This document shows positions 5,719-6,898 of a stretch of DNA of 6,898 nt, piece by piece (position 1 is the first letter of the stretch; every line of letters starts with the position of its first letter). The position numbers and the translations under genes were made by a program. A model generated the notes under the pieces. It was not told the DNA's origin. It saw only the letters and a program-made list of their open reading frames with translations, and ran no database searches. The stretch is from positions 1-6,898 of the forward strand of contig JAEVZA010000202.1 in NCBI GenBank assembly GCA_023392475.1, written 5' to 3'. Source of the DNA: Actinomycetes bacterium. GTDB taxonomy: Bacteria > Actinomycetota > Acidimicrobiia > Acidimicrobiales > Microtrichaceae.

Positions 5719-5724
5719 AGGATA
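5719..5724 (-). promoter_or_regulatory. Possible internal -10 box before the mini-receiver regulator
   Basis: The minus strand reads TATCCT, a good TANNNT match, ending eight bases before the GTG at 5710. It lies in the short gap after the kinase stop, so the regulator could have its own leaderless transcript besides reading through from the kinase. No -35 box is clear. Confidence 0.4.
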
Positions 5725-5738
5725 TGAGCAAACCCTGG

Positions 5739-6785
5739 TCATCGTGTTTCCGCCATGTTGCCGACGTGTGAAGCCCCGGCGACCGGGAGCGTGAAGCGGG
5801 CGACCGCGCCCCGGCCCGGTGCGTCGCCCAGCTCGACCCGTCCGCCGTGGGCCTCGACGATCGCCCGGCAGACGGTCAGGCCGAGGCCGTTGCCGGTCCG
5901 GTCGCCGGGCACGACGGCCGCCGACCCGTCCGCGCGTCCGTCGAGCCCCGGACCCTCGTCGCGGACGCTGATCGCCACGAACCCGCCGTCGCGCTCGGCG
6001 GTGACCCGGATCGGCGTGGCCCCGGGCGCGTGGCGCACCGCGTTCTCGAGCAGGTTCGCGAGCACCTGGTCGACCTGGACGGGGTCTGCGAGGACCTCGG
6101 GCAGGTCCCCGTCGACCGCGGCCACGACCGGTCGGGTGGTCGTCCGGGCCAGCCGCGTGGTGGCGGCCTCGACGAGCGAGCGGACCGGCGTCGGTTCGGC
6201 CTCCGGCTGGAAGGTGCCGGCCTGCGCCCGGCTGAGGCTGAGCAGGTTGGCGACGATGCGGTCGAGGCGGTCCGCCTCGTCGGCGACGAGCTCCATCAGC
6301 TCACGCTGCGTCGCCGCGTCGTAGGCGGGGTTGGCGGCGAGCTCGGCGGAGACCGTCTGGATCGTGCCGAGCGGCGTGCGCAGGTCGTGCGACACGGAGC
6401 GCAGGAGCATCGCCCGCTCGTCGTCGAGGAGCTGGTCCGAGCGCGCCGACCTCGGCCGGCCGCTCGTCACGCCGATGGCCACCGCGACGGCGAGGAACGC
6501 CACGAGCACGTACAGGTCCTCGACGACGTCGACCGAGACCCCGCCGATCGGGGGCACGAACGCCAGGGAGTAGACGAGCGCCGCGAGCACCGCGGTCGGC
6601 ACGCCGATCCGCCACGAGCCGAGCGTGCTCGACAGCGCGACCGGGAGCAGCAGCAGGAGCGCGGGCACCGTGTGCGGCAGCGTCTCGCCGAGCAGCAGGA
6701 GCGCACCAGCGATCGCCACCGTCCCCGCGATGCCGATCAGCAGCGCGGCCACGAACCGGCGGGGATCGCGCACCATGTCGACCAT
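5739..6785 (-). CDS. KdpD-like minimal sensor histidine kinase (DUF4118 membrane region, HisKA, HATPase)
   Basis: The 348-residue protein is a membrane histidine kinase. Residues 11-107 hold about four tightly packed hydrophobic helices with the DUF4118 pattern of KdpD, including the GSWRIGVPTAVLAAL and FVPPIGG segments (56-82). After a linker of only about 17 residues comes the dimerisation helix with the phosphoacceptor His133 in SVSHDLRTPL, then LLSLSRAQAG closing the HisKA region. The ATPase domain has the N box NLLENAVRHA (Asn244, Asn248), the G1 box DEGPG (276-280) and the G2 box GNGLGL (298-303). Compared with full KdpD it lacks the large N-terminal KdpD and Usp domains and the GAF domain before HisKA, so sensing must rest on the membrane region. 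I chose the ATG at 6785; GTG at 6809 and ATG at 6776 are also in frame, and none has a convincing ribosome binding site. The gene is complete at its 3' end, but its upstream region runs into poor-quality sequence. The regulator at 5180-5710 follows it. Confidence 0.92.
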   Translation of the reverse strand: MVDMVRDPRRFVAALLIGIAGTVAIAGALLLLGETLPHTVPALLLLLPVALSSTLGSWRIGVPTAVLAALVYSLAFVPPIGGVSVDVVEDLYVLVAFLAVAVAIGVTSGRPRSARSDQLLDDERAMLLRSVSHDLRTPLGTIQTVSAELAANPAYDAATQRELMELVADEADRLDRIVANLLSLSRAQAGTFQPEAEPTPVRSLVEAATTRLARTTTRPVVAAVDGDLPEVLADPVQVDQVLANLLENAVRHAPGATPIRVTAERDGGFVAISVRDEGPGLDGRADGSAAVVPGDRTGNGLGLTVCRAIVEAHGGRVELGDAPGRGAVARFTLPVAGASHVGNMAETR

Positions 6786-6838
6786 TGTGCCCCAGGCCCC
6801 TGCGAGCACCCCTCGCGCCGGGCCCGGGACGCGGACCG

Positions 6839-6898
6839 CCCCCCCCCCCCCCCCGGGGGGTGGGGGGGGCCGGGGGCCGCCCCCCCCCCCCGCCGGGG
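6839..6898. other. Homopolymer C/G tract at the window edge, probable assembly artefact
   Basis: The last 60 bases consist of a run of 16 C, six G, a T, eight G, five G after CC, 12 C and a final GCCGGGG. No gene in the window has comparable base runs. This looks like low-quality read ends or a collapsed contig edge rather than real genome sequence, so promoter or start calls for the kinase that rely on this side are unsafe. Confidence 0.7.

Noticed and set aside
4415..6785. Naming the kinase and regulator kdpD and kdpE
   Set aside because: Resemblance is limited to DUF4118 and the general receiver type. The KdpD sensor domains are absent and no potassium transporter genes are visible.
6839..6898. 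G-quadruplex or regulatory tract at the right edge
   Set aside because: The alternating C and G homopolymers look like an assembly or read-quality artefact, so no biological role is claimed.
1..6898. CRISPR array, tRNA, rRNA, insertion sequence or attachment site
   Set aside because: No regularly spaced repeat with unique spacers, no tRNA-like or rRNA-like sequence, and no transposase or terminal inverted repeats were seen.

Overview
The window is very GC-rich throughout, with codons ending almost always in G or C, compact spacing, and no mobile element, tRNA, rRNA or CRISPR array. The gene content points to a high-GC Actinomycetota chromosome: a maleylpyruvate-isomerase/DinB-like protein of the kind that uses mycothiol, a pyridoxamine-oxidase-fold flavin protein, a small actinobacterial membrane protein, and several starts that look leaderless. 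An Acidimicrobiia-like host is my guess from style alone; nothing here proves it. The right edge (about 6839 to 6898) is a run of C and G homopolymers that looks like a degraded contig end.

Layout from left to right. (1) Positions 3-284: the 3' end of a plus-strand gene for a Gly/Ala-rich, probably surface or secreted protein with a short collagen-like tail. (2) Positions 285-429: an intergenic stretch holding a 14-bp stem-loop (366-399). (3) Positions 430-2457: a 675-residue predicted lipoprotein with a small Cys-containing N-terminal region and a long beta-rich body built on a degenerate repeat of about 31 residues. (4) A perfect 13-bp hairpin (2484-2513) separates it from the convergent minus-strand genes. 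(5) Positions 2592-4327, minus strand: a five-helix membrane protein, a mycothiol-dependent-type isomerase/DinB-like protein and a pyridoxamine 5'-phosphate oxidase-like protein, read in that order and possibly partly co-transcribed. (6) Positions 4328-4414: a divergent promoter region. (7) Positions 4415-5167, plus strand: a complete OmpR/KdpE-type response regulator. (8) Positions 5180-6785, minus strand: a KdpD-like but minimal sensor histidine kinase followed by a winged-helix regulator whose receiver is reduced to about half size.

The most notable part is the signalling cluster at 4415-6785. One kinase is flanked by two winged-helix regulators: a normal one that converges on the cluster with only 12 bases between stop codons, and a degenerate one downstream of the kinase in the same direction. 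The normal regulator keeps every phosphorylation residue and could be the real phosphoryl target, while the mini-receiver protein probably works without the usual phosphorylation switch. No kdpFABC genes are present, so a role in potassium response is not shown. The second notable item is the repeat-built lipoprotein, whose function I do not recognise.
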